64,000 nucleotides of DNA from Pseudodesulfovibrio thermohalotolerans (GCF_021353295.2 NZ_CP120635.1:3303501-3367500), one strand, 5' to 3'; shown: positions 27,835 through 37,481, counted from the stretch's first letter. Program-made: numbers and translations. The notes: a model not told the origin generated them from the sequence alone.

Positions 27835-28482
27835 TCAGAATCTCACGATTTGAAATCCGCGCTTTTCGGAATAGGGCTTGATCTGTTCGTATATCTCGCC
27901 CTGCTTGCCAAAGGAGGTGATGACCACGGCGTCGCAGTCCACCTGATCCAGGACATGCGGTGCGGAAACCACGTGCCCGTTGAAAATCTGCCCCTGTTTC
28001 CTGGTATCGTTGTCCAGCAGGGCCTTGACGCGAAAGTCCGTGCCGCGCAGGGCGGACAGGACCACTTCGCAGGTCTCGGACGCGCCAAAAAGCGCGAGGT
28101 CCCGCTTGCCTTCGCTTTCCAGGCCTTTCAGCTTGTCCAGCACAAATTCCTTGATGGTGGAGTAGAGTCGGACGGTTTCCGAGGAATAATCGGAAAACAT
28201 CCGGCGACGCGACCGACGCCCCTCTTCCGTCAGGGTATATCGATAGCTCTTGCCGTTGACCGGCAGGAACTCGACAAGCCCCTCGGACTGCAACTGTTTG
28301 AGGTACTGATTGACCATGGCCCCGGACAAGTGCAGTTGCCTGCCCAGCTCGAACTGGGACAGGCTGGAGTCCCTCGACAGGGCGTCCAGGATGGCCAGCA
28401 CGCGGGTGCTCTTGCTCGGCCTGAGGTAGCACCCCTCGGTTATCAGCATTCCGGTCACCACTTTTTCAGCGTGTTCTGCCAT
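27835..28482 (-). CDS. Winged-helix regulator fused to a nucleotide-binding-like domain
   Basis: A protein of 215 residues. Residues about 18-85 are a winged helix with RVLAILDALSRDSSLSQFELGRQLHLSGAMVNQYLKQLQSEGLVEFL. The last 90 residues look like a small Rossmann-type domain of the CoA/NAD-binding kind (KRDLALFGASETCEVVLSAL ... VKALLDNDTRKQGQIFNGHVV). It probably senses a nucleotide-sugar or redox cofactor. It is co-transcribed with neuB. Function is inferred from domain layout; I do not know a characterised relative. Confidence 0.65.
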   Translation of the reverse strand: MAEHAEKVVTGMLITEGCYLRPSKSTRVLAILDALSRDSSLSQFELGRQLHLSGAMVNQYLKQLQSEGLVEFLPVNGKSYRYTLTEEGRRSRRRMFSDYSSETVRLYSTIKEFVLDKLKGLESEGKRDLALFGASETCEVVLSALRGTDFRVKALLDNDTRKQGQIFNGHVVSAPHVLDQVDCDAVVITSFGKQGEIYEQIKPYSEKRGFQIVRF

Positions 28483-28997
28483 GCAACGTCTCGGTCGTTC
28501 GTTCGGTCAATGATTCATTCGCTTGGGTGGCGTCCGGCTCTTCGAGAGGTTTTCACTCTAGGCAAGGCCCGCCTTCCCTGTCAACTCGGCCCTTCTCGCG
28601 CTTTCCAGCCCGAATCCGCGCCGCCCGCCAACGCTCTGCCCGCCGATCGATCGTTGACATACTGAATAATCGGCGTTTTCCGGCTCCGACTTTAGCCGAC
28701 GGGCAACGATTTCCCCCGAAGAGGACGTGCGCCGATAGTTGCAAGGATTCTGCCAAGCTCGGACTTCACCCCGTTGATCGCACGAAGGTCACATCCAACA
28801 CCCCGCAAAAACGTGATTTTATTTTTCCATTGCGCTGCTTGCCAGATTCGATCCCGGGCGATCGGTTCCTTCCCGGCTCCAATCGTCAAAAGTTCGACCC
28901 CCTGTTGTTTGAAACACGCCGTATTGACCCCGTGTCCGGGCTATTATACGTTCCCGGCACATTTTCACCACCGAAACTCCCTTGAAGGAACCGTCTT
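28483..28997. other. Intergenic region upstream of winged-helix gene and acyl-CoA ligase
   Basis: About 515 bp with no good gene. It carries the divergent promoters. The best-looking stretch near the ligase is TTGACC with TATACG 15 bp away (about 28934-28960). No repeat or RNA structure stood out. Confidence 0.5.
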
Positions 28998-30734
28998 ATG
29001 GAGCAAATCGACCGTCCCTGGCTCAAATCATATGATCCGGATGTTCCGCCGACTCTGGATTACGAAAAAATTCCGCTGTTCAAGTTTCTGGATAGAGCGG
29101 CGCACAAGTGGCCCAAACGCAAGGCCATCGTTTTCCGCAACTGGTCGATAACCTACGCCAAGCTCAAGACGCAGACCGAAATCGTCGCGGCCAACCTCCG
29201 CGCCGCAGGCCTCCGCAAGGGGGATCGGGTGGCGCTCATGCTGCCCAACCTGCCACAGTCCATTGTCGCCTTCTGGGGCGTGCTCCGCGCCGGAGGCGTA
29301 GGGGTCATGACCAACCCCCTGTACATGGAAACCGAGATCATCCACCAGTTCAACGACGCCGGAGTGCGCTTCTGCATCACTCTGGACCTGCTCTGGCCCA
29401 AGCTCTCCAAGCTCCGCGATTCCCTGCCCGTAGAAAAATTCTTCGTGACCACCATCGGCGAGGGACTGCGATTCCCCCTGAACCTGCTCTACGCCCTACA
29501 GGCCAGAAAAAGCGGCACCAACCGCAAGGTTCCCTTCGACGGCAGGACCGTGTTTCCCTTCAAGTCCCTGACCAAGGGACACGAACGGTTCACCAACGAA
29601 CGGGTGGACGCCGAGGACACCGCCCTGCTGCAATACACCGGCGGAACCACGGGCGTGGCCAAGGGCTGCATCCTGACCCATTCCAACATCGGCGCGAACA
29701 TGCAACAGTGCCAGTCCATGATGCACACCCTGGGCAAGAAGCGGGAGACATTCCTCGGCATCCTGCCCTATTTCCATATATATGGGCTGACCACCTGCCT
29801 GACCTGGCCCACCAGCCTGGGCGCGACGCTCGCCCCGTTCCCCCGCTACGTGCCGCTGGACGTGCTCAAGGGCATCGACAAGCTCAAACCCACTGTTTTC
29901 CCCGGCGCGCCCGCCCTCTACATCTCCCTGCTCCAGCAAAAGGACATCGACAAATACGACCTCCAGTCCATTGAGGTCTGTGTGTCCGGCTCCGCGCCCA
30001 TGCCCGTGGACTACATGGAACAATTCCTGAAGCGTTCCGGCACAGCCATCACCGAGGGATACGGACTGACCGAAGCCTCGCCGGTGACGCACTTCAATCC
30101 GTTGCAGGGCAAAAGCAAGAACGGCTCCATCGGCCTGCCCTTCCCCGACACGGACGCCAAGATCGTGGACATGGAAGTGGGCGGCGACCCCCTCCCCCCG
30201 GGCAAACGCGGCGAACTGGTCATCCGCGGCCCGCAGGTAATGAAGGGGTACTACAACCGTCCCGACGCCACGGCCGACGTGCTCCGCAACGGCTGGCTCT
30301 ACACCGGCGACATCGCCACCATGGATGAAGAAGGCTACTTCTACATCGTGGACCGCAAAAAAGACCTCATTATCTCGGGTGGTTACAACATCTATCCCCG
30401 CGAGATCGACGAGGTTTTGCACTCCCACCCCAAAATCAAGGAGGCCGTGTCCGTTGGCATCCCGCACGAAGGCCGAGGCGAAATCGTCAAGGCTTTCGTG
30501 GTGGTCCAGGACGGCGAAGATCTGTCCCGCAGCGACGTCATCGGCTTCTGTCGCGAAAAGCTGGCCAACTACAAGGTCCCGCGCCAGGTGGAGTTCCGCA
30601 AGGACCTGCCCAAGACCATGGTAGGCAAGGTCCTGCGCCGCGCCCTGCGCGAGGAGGAAGAGGCCAAGGCGGAGGCCAAACGGAAACGCAAGGCCGAGCG
30701 CAAGGCCGAAAAGGACGGAAAGTCCGGCGAGTAA
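28998..30734 (+). CDS. fadD: Long-chain fatty-acid-CoA ligase
   Basis: A protein of 578 residues. AMP-binding motif YTGGTTGVAKGCILTHSN, then EGYGLTEASP, GWLYTGDIATMDEEGYFYIVDRKKDLIISGGYNIYPREIDEVL and a C-terminal PKTMVGKVLRRALR with the catalytic Lys region. The last 25 residues are almost only Lys, Glu, Ala and Arg (charged tail). It activates fatty acids with ATP and CoA at the inner membrane. Monocistronic, with a clear terminator. GC-rich coding composition as its neighbours. Confidence 0.92.
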   Translation: MEQIDRPWLKSYDPDVPPTLDYEKIPLFKFLDRAAHKWPKRKAIVFRNWSITYAKLKTQTEIVAANLRAAGLRKGDRVALMLPNLPQSIVAFWGVLRAGGVGVMTNPLYMETEIIHQFNDAGVRFCITLDLLWPKLSKLRDSLPVEKFFVTTIGEGLRFPLNLLYALQARKSGTNRKVPFDGRTVFPFKSLTKGHERFTNERVDAEDTALLQYTGGTTGVAKGCILTHSNIGANMQQCQSMMHTLGKKRETFLGILPYFHIYGLTTCLTWPTSLGATLAPFPRYVPLDVLKGIDKLKPTVFPGAPALYISLLQQKDIDKYDLQSIEVCVSGSAPMPVDYMEQFLKRSGTAITEGYGLTEASPVTHFNPLQGKSKNGSIGLPFPDTDAKIVDMEVGGDPLPPGKRGELVIRGPQVMKGYYNRPDATADVLRNGWLYTGDIATMDEEGYFYIVDRKKDLIISGGYNIYPREIDEVLHSHPKIKEAVSVGIPHEGRGEIVKAFVVVQDGEDLSRSDVIGFCREKLANYKVPRQVEFRKDLPKTMVGKVLRRALREEEEAKAEAKRKRKAERKAEKDGKSGE

Positions 30735-31080
30735 CGACCGGCCTCCCGGCCGAACACGATCGCAAGAAAGCCGGTTCCCTCTGGGGAGCCGGTTTTTTTG
30801 CGTCCGAAATCTTGCAAATTCCGGTTGATGGTGACCCCACGGCCCGCTTCGGCGTCTTATTTTGAATCTTTTTCTAACATTAATGGAAAAAATCACGCGG
30901 AAAATAATTTCATTTAGCGAAATATCGACCCTTGAATTTTCAAAAAGTGTGCATTTAACTCAATCATACCGGGCCATTTGCAAAAATGTACTTTAGAAAA
31001 AACCTTTCTCTCATATTCCTTTTCGTGTATGAAACATCACTGTTTAGACCAGTAACCATATTCCTATGAGAGGAGGAGTA
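30735..31080. other. Intergenic region between acyl-CoA ligase and liv operon
   Basis: About 345 bp. Terminator at 30768-30800, then an AT-rich promoter region with the inverted repeat ATTTC-N7-GAAAT at about 30909-30925. No gene seen. Confidence 0.6.
30768..30800 (+). terminator. Terminator of acyl-CoA ligase gene
   Basis: CCGGTTCCC / GGAGCCGG stem with seven Ts. Confidence 0.85.
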
Positions 31081-32256
31081 ATGAAACTGAGTTTGCGCAA
31101 GATGGGCCTGCTGGCCCTGGCTCTGGTGCTGAGCTTTCTGATGACCGTCCCGGCCTTTGCCGCCGACACCATCAAGATAGGCTTCAACCTGCCCCTGACC
31201 GGCGACATTCCCGAAGTGGGCGACGGATCGAAGAAGGCCGCCGAGATGTACCTCAAGGACATCAACGAAGCAGGCGGTCTTGAGGTCGGCGGCAAAAAGT
31301 ACATGCTGGAATTCATCTACATGGACAACGAGTCCAAGGCCGAATCCGCCGTCAACGTGGCCCTGAAGCTCATCGAGCAGGAAGACGTCGTCGCCATCAT
31401 CGGCCCCAACTCCTCCAAGCAGGCCGTGCCTGCGGGCGGCACCTGCAACGACAACCGGACTCCGATGATTACCCCGTGGTCCACCAACCCCGACACCACC
31501 AAGGACCGCCCCTGGGTCTTCCGCGCGGCCTTCCTGGACCCGTTCCAGGGCCCCGTGGCTGCTGACTTTGCGGCCTCCAAGTTCGGCGCCAAGACCGCTG
31601 CCGTCATTTTCGACGTTTCCAACGACTACTCCAAGGGACTGGCCGAAATCTTCAAGTCCGCCTGGGAAAACAAGGGGCTCGGCCCGGTCGTGGCCTTCGA
31701 GTCCCACGGCACCAAGGACCAGGACTTCTCCGCGCAGTTGACCACCATCATCAAGGCCAACCCGGACTTCATCTTCGTGCCCGACAACTACAACCAGGTC
31801 GCCCTGATCGTGCAGCAGGCGCGTGACCTCGGCTACAAGGGTCCCTTCATGGGTTCCGACGCCTGGGGCACCCCCGACCTCATCAAGCTCTGCGGCGAGC
31901 AGTGCTACGGCAACTACTTCTCCACCCACTACGCGGCGGCGGGCGCCACCGGCGCCACCAAGGTCTTCATCGACCGCTACCAGAAGAACTACGGCTCCAC
32001 CCCGGCCGACTACGCGGCCCTGACCTGGGACTCCATCGGTCTGCTCGTCCAGGGCATCCAGAACGCGGGCAAGGTCGAGTCCAATCCGCGCAAGGAGCGC
32101 CAGCTCATCCGTGACGGCCTGGCCGCCATCAAGTCCTTCGACGGCATCACCGGTACGTCCAAGTTCGACGAGCAGGGCGACCCGATCAAGTGCGCCGTCG
32201 TGGTCAAGATCTCCGACAAGGGCGAGTTCGTTTTCGAACAGTCCGTCTGCCCCTAG
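31081..32256 (+). CDS. livK: Branched-chain amino-acid ABC transporter, periplasmic binding protein
   Basis: A protein of 391 residues. Start at 31081 with a GAGGAGG site; a signal peptide ends AFAAD (cleavage near residue 27). The type I periplasmic-binding fold is clear: IKIGFNLPLTGDIPEVGDGSKKAAEMYL, VVAIIGPNSSKQAVPAGG, DVSNDYSKGL, GPFMGSDAWGTPDL. It starts the complete livKHMGF operon. The family binds Leu, Ile, Val or other small molecules, so exact specificity is not proven. Confidence 0.93.
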   Translation: MKLSLRKMGLLALALVLSFLMTVPAFAADTIKIGFNLPLTGDIPEVGDGSKKAAEMYLKDINEAGGLEVGGKKYMLEFIYMDNESKAESAVNVALKLIEQEDVVAIIGPNSSKQAVPAGGTCNDNRTPMITPWSTNPDTTKDRPWVFRAAFLDPFQGPVAADFAASKFGAKTAAVIFDVSNDYSKGLAEIFKSAWENKGLGPVVAFESHGTKDQDFSAQLTTIIKANPDFIFVPDNYNQVALIVQQARDLGYKGPFMGSDAWGTPDLIKLCGEQCYGNYFSTHYAAAGATGATKVFIDRYQKNYGSTPADYAALTWDSIGLLVQGIQNAGKVESNPRKERQLIRDGLAAIKSFDGITGTSKFDEQGDPIKCAVVVKISDKGEFVFEQSVCP

Positions 32257-32277
32257 CGGCACGACTTCAGTTCAGGT

Positions 32278-32306
32278 GAGCGGGGGCCGGCGGCCCCCGC
32301 TCTTTT
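32278..32306 (+). terminator. Hairpin between livK and livH
   Basis: GAGCGGGGGCC / GGCCCCCGCTC stem followed by TTTTA. It probably acts as a partial terminator, giving more binding protein than permease. Confidence 0.75.
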
Positions 32307-32373
32307 ATCCCCCGCCGAGACCCTCGGCACACCTTGGTCCAGGACCCAAAGACATTCTCCAGGGAAGGCTACC

Positions 32374-33285
32374 GTGGATTTCATTATTCAGAACATCATC
32401 AACGCCTTGCAGTGGGGCAGCTTCTATGCGCTCATCGCGCTGGGCTACACCCTGGTTTACGGCGTGCTGCGCCTGATAAACTTCGCCCATGGAGACATCT
32501 TCATGGTCGGCGCATACATTGCATTTTTCGTGGCCGGATTCATGCTCGGCCCGGCGCTCGGGCTGTCACCCATGGCGACGTTCCTGTTCGCCGTGCCGCT
32601 GACCATGTTCCTGACCGCCTGCGTGGGCGTGACCCTGGAGCGCATCGCCTACCGGCCCCTGCGCCGCAAGGGCGCGCACCGGCTCTATGTGGTCATCACG
32701 GCCCTCATGTGCGGCCTGATCCTCGAATACTCGAACCTGGCAGTGCTCGGCGCGAGCCGCCTGAAATTTCCCGAGCTGGTCGAGAAGACCATCTGGAACC
32801 TGGGCGGCGTGACCCTGACCAACCTCAAGGTCATCGTCATCTTCGCCGCCGTGGCCGTCTTCGTCATCCTCAACTTCATCGTCACCAAGACGAAGATCGG
32901 CATGGCCATGCGCGGCATCTCCTACGACAAGTTCGCCATCCCGCTCATGGGCATCCCCATCGACAGCATCATCGTCTTCACCTTCATCCTGGGTTCGGGC
33001 TTCGCCGGGCTGGCCGGTCTGCTGTTCGCCATGTCCTACCCGGTGCTGGAGCCGTTCATGGGCATGATTATCGGCTGGAAGGCATTTATCGCCGCAGTCG
33101 TCGGCGGCATCGGAGACATCCGGGGCGCGTTCTACGGCGGATTCCTGCTCGGCTTCATCGAAGTGGGCGTGGTCACGGTGTTCCCGTCCACCTACCGGGA
33201 CCTGTTCGCCTTCACGATCCTGCTCATCATTCTCTGGATGAAACCCACGGGACTGTTCGGAATGCCGCAGTCCACCAAGATCTAG
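32374..33285 (+). CDS. livH: Branched-chain amino-acid ABC transporter permease LivH
   Basis: A protein of 303 residues with a GTG start at 32374 (AGGGAAGG ribosome site). About eight membrane segments; typical LivH motifs are GSFYALIALGYTLVYGVLRLINFAHGDIFMVGAYIAF and GLAGLLFAMSYPVLEPFMG / GGIGDIRGAFYGGFLLG. It pairs with LivM at the inner membrane. Nested between livK and livM with a 16-bp gap after. Confidence 0.94.
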   Translation: MDFIIQNIINALQWGSFYALIALGYTLVYGVLRLINFAHGDIFMVGAYIAFFVAGFMLGPALGLSPMATFLFAVPLTMFLTACVGVTLERIAYRPLRRKGAHRLYVVITALMCGLILEYSNLAVLGASRLKFPELVEKTIWNLGGVTLTNLKVIVIFAAVAVFVILNFIVTKTKIGMAMRGISYDKFAIPLMGIPIDSIIVFTFILGSGFAGLAGLLFAMSYPVLEPFMGMIIGWKAFIAAVVGGIGDIRGAFYGGFLLGFIEVGVVTVFPSTYRDLFAFTILLIILWMKPTGLFGMPQSTKI

Positions 33286-33301
33286 CGGGGCACGCGCGAA
33301 T

Positions 33302-34396
33302 ATGCAGAAATACACCTTCAACATCCTGATGGCAGCCTTGGCCGTGGCCCTGCTCGCCATGGCGCAACTCCGCATCATCGACAACTACATCCAGGCGGTC
33401 ATCATGTTCGTGGGCATCAACATCATGATGTCCACCTCGCTCAACCTGGTGAACGGCAACATGGGCGAGTTCACCTGCGGCCACGCGGCCTTCATGTGCG
33501 TGGGCGCCTACGTGGCCTCCATCCTGTCCGTTCTCTGCTTCGGCTCCAAGTTCGGCGACCCGATCTTCCCCGAAGTAGCTTCCTTCTTCGTCTTCCCGTT
33601 CATCATCCTGCTCGGCGGCGCAGTGGCGGCGCTCTCGTCCATCCTGGTGGCCCTGCCCTCGTTCAAAACACGCGACGACTACCTGGCCATCATCACCATC
33701 GCCGTGAACTACATGGTCATCTCGGCCATCGAGAACATGGACTGGGTCGGCGGATCGCGCGGCTTCCAGGGTATGAAGGACACGGCCTGGGCCATGGTCG
33801 ACAGCACTCCTGCATGGCTGGCCGGGGAAAACGACTTCCCCTGGATCCTGCTCTACGTGATCCTGTTCACGGCCTTCGACATCTGGGTCATCCGCCGCTT
33901 CATCACTTCCACGTACGGCAAAGGCGTCAACGCCGTGTGCCAGGACGAGACAGCAGCCGAAATCATGTCGGTGAACACCAACAAGATCAAAACCGTGAAC
34001 TTCATGATCTCGGCCGGGCTGGCCGGGTGCGCGGGCGGCCTGTTCGCTCACGTCATCGGCTACGTCAATCCGCAGTCGTTCAACATCCTCAAGTCCACCG
34101 AGGCCATGGTCATGGTCTACCTGGGCGGCATGGGCTCCCTTTCGGGCGCGGTCATCTCGGCGATAGTCTTCACCGTCCTGCTGGAAATCCTGCGCTCCCA
34201 AGCGCTTATAGACTTCCTGCTGGCACCGGCGACCTTCGTGTTCCCCGACTGGGAACCGTCGGCGGGCGTCATCAAGTGGGTCATGATTCCCCTGCTTCTT
34301 GTCCTGATAATGCAGTTCAGGCCGGAAGGCATCATGGGCAACAAGGAGTTGTCGGACGTGTTCCCGAAACTCAAAAAATTCTACACGTTCAAATAG
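33302..34396 (+). CDS. livM: Branched-chain amino-acid ABC transporter permease LivM
   Basis: A protein of 364 residues. Polytopic; family motifs are STSLNLVNGNMGEFTCGHAAFMCVGAYVA and LAGCAGGLFAHVIGYVNPQSF / MGSLSGAVISAIVFTVLLE. It is longer than the typical LivM membrane core but within the family range. It is the second permease of the liv transporter. Confidence 0.94.
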   Translation: MQKYTFNILMAALAVALLAMAQLRIIDNYIQAVIMFVGINIMMSTSLNLVNGNMGEFTCGHAAFMCVGAYVASILSVLCFGSKFGDPIFPEVASFFVFPFIILLGGAVAALSSILVALPSFKTRDDYLAIITIAVNYMVISAIENMDWVGGSRGFQGMKDTAWAMVDSTPAWLAGENDFPWILLYVILFTAFDIWVIRRFITSTYGKGVNAVCQDETAAEIMSVNTNKIKTVNFMISAGLAGCAGGLFAHVIGYVNPQSFNILKSTEAMVMVYLGGMGSLSGAVISAIVFTVLLEILRSQALIDFLLAPATFVFPDWEPSAGVIKWVMIPLLLVLIMQFRPEGIMGNKELSDVFPKLKKFYTFK

Positions 34397-34406
34397 GGGG
34401 CTGTTC

Positions 34407-35174
34407 ATGACACTGCTCAAAATAGACAGCCTCACCCAACGTTTCGGCGGTCTCCAGGCCGTCAGCGAGTTCTCGGTGGACATGCAGGGCGGCGAACTGA
34501 TGGGCCTCATCGGCCCCAACGGCGCGGGCAAGACCACCATCTTCAACCTGATCTCCGGCTTCTACCAGCCCACCGAGGGAACCATTACCTTCGACGGCAA
34601 GCCGACCGCCGGTCTCAAGCCGCACCAGGTCACCTCCATGGGCGTCGCCCGAACCTTCCAGAATATCAGGCTGTGGCACGACATGACCGTGCTGGACAAC
34701 ATCCGCATCGCCCAGCACTACAGGCTGGGCTACTCGGTCTGGGATTCGGTGATCCGGGGCAAACGCTACCACGCACGCGAAGCGCGCATCCTTGAAATAG
34801 CCGAGGAGCTGCTCGAAGCCATGTCCCTGACCGACGTGGCCATGGAGCTGCCCAAGAACCTGCCCTACGGCCTCCAACGCCGGGTGGAGATAGCACGGGC
34901 CATGTCCATCCGGCCCAAGCTCCTGCTCCTGGACGAGCCCGCGGCGGGCCTGAACTCCAAGGACGTGGAGGAACTCATCACCCTGGTCCGCTGGATCCAC
35001 GAGCACTTCAACATCACCATCTTCATGATCGAGCACCAGATGAAGGTCGTCACCTCCCTGTGCCAATGGATCAAGGTCATCGACTTCGGCGCGACCATCG
35101 CCGAAGGCACCCCCGAAGATATTCAGAGCAACCCGGCCGTCATCAAGGCCTATCTTGGAGACGACAACATATGA
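34407..35174 (+). CDS. livG: Branched-chain amino-acid ABC transporter ATPase LivG
   Basis: A protein of 255 residues. Walker A LIGPNGAGKTTIFNL, signature LPYGLQRRVEIARAMS, Walker B LLLLDEPAAGLN, and the switch His in MIEHQMKVV. LivG/LivF proteins form the ATPase heterodimer. The TGA stop overlaps the ATG of livF (ATGA, 35171-35174). Confidence 0.96.
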   Translation: MTLLKIDSLTQRFGGLQAVSEFSVDMQGGELMGLIGPNGAGKTTIFNLISGFYQPTEGTITFDGKPTAGLKPHQVTSMGVARTFQNIRLWHDMTVLDNIRIAQHYRLGYSVWDSVIRGKRYHAREARILEIAEELLEAMSLTDVAMELPKNLPYGLQRRVEIARAMSIRPKLLLLDEPAAGLNSKDVEELITLVRWIHEHFNITIFMIEHQMKVVTSLCQWIKVIDFGATIAEGTPEDIQSNPAVIKAYLGDDNI

Positions 35175-35908
35175 CTACTCCCCTACTCGAAGTCGAGAAC
35201 CTGTACGTCAAGTACGGCAACATCGAAGCCCTGCACGGCATCTCCTTCACCGTGGGCGAAGGCGAGATCGTCACGCTCATCGGCGCCAACGGCGCGGGCA
35301 AGTCGACCACGCTCATGTCCATCGCCCAACTGCCCCCGCCCGAAGCCCCCAAGGTCATCAAGGGCGACATCCGATTCAAGGGCAAATCCATCCTCGGAAT
35401 GCCCGCGGACAAGGTCGTCTCCGATCTCCACATGGCCCTGGTTCCCGAGGGACGGCACATCTTCGGCAACCTGACGGTCGAGGAGAACCTCAAGCTGGCC
35501 ACCTATTCCCGCAAGGACGGACAGGTCGAGATCGACCGCGACTACACGCGCGTCTACACCCTGTTCCCGCGCCTGGACGAGCGTAAGAAGCAACGCTCCG
35601 AGTCCCTGTCCGGCGGCGAGCAACAGATGCTGGCCGTGGGCCGTGCGCTCATGTCCGGTTGCCGGGGCATCATGCTCGACGAGCCGTCCATGGGGCTGGC
35701 CCCCCTGCTCATGTACGACATGTTCCGCACCCTCAAGGAATTGAACGAGGAGGGCATGACCATCCTGCTCATCGAACAGAACGCCAATCTGGCGCTCAAG
35801 TTCGCCCACCGAGGCTACGTCATCGACACCGGAGAAATCGTGGCCCAGGGTTCTTCCGCCGAACTCATGGAGGACCCAGAAGTCAAGAAGGCGTACCTGG
35901 GCGGCTGA
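35171..35908 (+). CDS. livF: Branched-chain amino-acid ABC transporter ATPase LivF
   Basis: A protein of 245 residues from the ATG at 35171. Walker A LIGANGAGKSTTLMS, signature SLSGGEQQMLAVGRALM, Walker B GIMLDEPSMGLAPLL, LIEQNANLAL. It is the last gene of the liv operon and is coupled to livG by overlap. Confidence 0.96.
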   Translation: MTTPLLEVENLYVKYGNIEALHGISFTVGEGEIVTLIGANGAGKSTTLMSIAQLPPPEAPKVIKGDIRFKGKSILGMPADKVVSDLHMALVPEGRHIFGNLTVEENLKLATYSRKDGQVEIDRDYTRVYTLFPRLDERKKQRSESLSGGEQQMLAVGRALMSGCRGIMLDEPSMGLAPLLMYDMFRTLKELNEEGMTILLIEQNANLALKFAHRGYVIDTGEIVAQGSSAELMEDPEVKKAYLGG

Positions 35909-35996
35909 TGCCCGCACACGATTCCGGGGCCGCCCCGCACTTGTAGGCGCGCCCCGGGACCGGTTCTTTCGTTCAAACCCTCCGCCCGGCACGACA

Positions 35997-36013
35997 TGGC
36001 ACGGCTCCTGCTT
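35997..36013 (+). promoter_or_regulatory. sigma54 (-24/-12) promoter of small protein gene
   Basis: TGGCACGGCTCCTGCTT has consensus TGGCACG, GG-N10-GC spacing and TGCTT at -12. Predicted start near 36023, 50 bp before the ATG at 36073. Confidence 0.75.
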
Positions 36014-36072
36014 TGGCACGGGCACGGGAAATATTTTCCCGCGACCGCGAAAACAACACCATGGAGAACGCC

Positions 36073-36690
36073 ATGTCGACCGCAGCCATCGGATCGGACC
36101 TGATAACCGGCACATACACCCTGCTCCGCGCATCGGTGGAGGAAAAACAGCTCTACCAGCAGGCCGAGGAGCTGACAGACGAGTCCAGCAACGGCAATGC
36201 TTCCGCAGGCCTGACCTCGGAAATCCTGTCCATCCTGAACCAGATTCCCAAAGGGGACGACAACCGCCTCTCCTTCCAGGAGGTGGAAGACTACCGTGAG
36301 GACCTGGGGGACAAGTGGGACGAGTCGGTCATGGCCGACCTGAAGGAACTCGGAGTGGACGTCTCCTCCGAAATCGCAATGACTTACGACCCGACCACGG
36401 GCAAAGTCACCGTGCCCGCAGGCACGGCCGATGCCGACATCATCAATCGGTATTTCGAGGACAACCCCGACAAGGTCGAAGAATTCAAGAACATCATTCA
36501 ACTGGGCAAACTGACCACCACGGCGTCGACCAATCTTTCCCAAAACGATTTGCTGACCAGCTTGCAACAACAGAGCATGGCCTGGTGGTTCGCCGACAAC
36601 ACCGACCCGTCCACCTGGTTCGATGGCGGCGGCCTGCTGGCCTTCAGCGGGGGAAGCTCCGCCTACACCGGTCTGAACCTGATGGTCTGA
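36073..36690 (+). CDS. Small protein with EF-hand-like loop, sigma54-driven
   Basis: A protein of 205 residues. The ATG at 36073 has GGAG 6 bases upstream; an ATG four codons earlier is also in frame. There is no signal peptide or membrane segment. A GDDNRLSFQEVEDYREDL stretch resembles an EF-hand half (D-x-N-x-L-S-x-x-E). The C-terminus is Gly/Ser-rich. Like the 16083 gene it has its own sigma54 promoter and an N-terminus (MSTAAIGSD...) without a sorting signal. The two are not clear homologues over their length. Function unknown. Confidence 0.7.
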   Translation: MSTAAIGSDLITGTYTLLRASVEEKQLYQQAEELTDESSNGNASAGLTSEILSILNQIPKGDDNRLSFQEVEDYREDLGDKWDESVMADLKELGVDVSSEIAMTYDPTTGKVTVPAGTADADIINRYFEDNPDKVEEFKNIIQLGKLTTTASTNLSQNDLLTSLQQQSMAWWFADNTDPSTWFDGGGLLAFSGGSSAYTGLNLMV

Positions 36691-36732
36691 TCCGGTCGCA
36701 AAGGCTGCACTCCGCAACAGACCGACAAAAAG

Positions 36733-36768
36733 AGGCGCGCCATGCTCAAAGCATGACGCGCCTTTTCT
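36733..36768 (+). terminator. Terminator of sigma54-driven small protein gene
   Basis: AGGCGCG and CATGC arms pair with GCATG and CGCGCCT across a 5-nt loop, then TTTTCTCT. Confidence 0.85.
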
Positions 36769-36882
36769 CTTTTCTGGGAAGGGCGGGCCGTCCAGCGGCC
36801 CTCGCAAACACTTTCCCCGGGGTTTCGCCCGGCGTTCGCGCCTGCGATAAAACGTCCGTGCGGCTTGCGCCCGGACCGAATG

Positions 36883-37377
36883 CTACTCGACCACGTAGGC
36901 CTTGTTGATGACTACCGGCTCAACCGGCACATCGTCGTGGAAGCCGTGGCGGCCGGTATCCACATCCTTGATCTTGTCCACGGTGTCCTGGCCTTCGACG
37001 ACCTTGCCGAACACGGCGTATCCCCAACCCTGAGGGGTCTCGGAGGAGAAGTTCAGGAAGCCGTTGTCCTTGACGTTGATAAAGAACTGGGAGGAAGCGG
37101 AATGCGGATCCATGGTCCGGGCCATGGCCAGGGTGTACTTGTCGTTGGCCAGACCGTTGTTTGCCTCGTTCTTGATGGGCGCGCGGGTCGCCTTTTCCTT
37201 CATGTCCGGGTCCATGCCACCACCCTGGATCATGAAGTTGGAGATGACGCGGTGGAAAATGAGGCCGTCGTAGAAGCCGTCCTCAACGTACTGCTGGAAG
37301 TTGGCCGCACTCGCGGGGGCCTTGTCGAAATCGAGCTCGATGACGATGTCGCCCATGGTGGTTTCCATTTTAATCAT
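36883..37377 (-). CDS. ppiB: Peptidyl-prolyl cis-trans isomerase (cyclophilin type)
   Basis: A protein of 164 residues. The start [10 protein letters not shown] at 37377 has an AAGGAG site. Cyclophilin signatures are [37 protein letters not shown] and [18 protein letters not shown]. No signal peptide, so cytoplasmic. Catalyses proline isomerisation in protein folding. Confidence 0.96.
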   Translation of the reverse strand: MIKMETTMGDIVIELDFDKAPASAANFQQYVEDGFYDGLIFHRVISNFMIQGGGMDPDMKEKATRAPIKNEANNGLANDKYTLAMARTMDPHSASSQFFINVKDNGFLNFSSETPQGWGYAVFGKVVEGQDTVDKIKDVDTGRHGFHDDVPVEPVVINKAYVVE

Positions 37378-37481
37378 GAATACGCTCCTTTGTGCCGGGA
37401 CTCGCCCGACGTGATGTCTTTTGGGGATTTTCCCCTTATCAAAGCCCGCCGCGCCTGGCAAATCAGGACGCCGGGCGGGGT

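Noticed and set aside
36013..36031. Second sigma54-like TTTGGCACGGGCACGGG just after the 35997 promoter
   Set aside because: At 10 bp it has GG rather than GC; the upstream match is much better.
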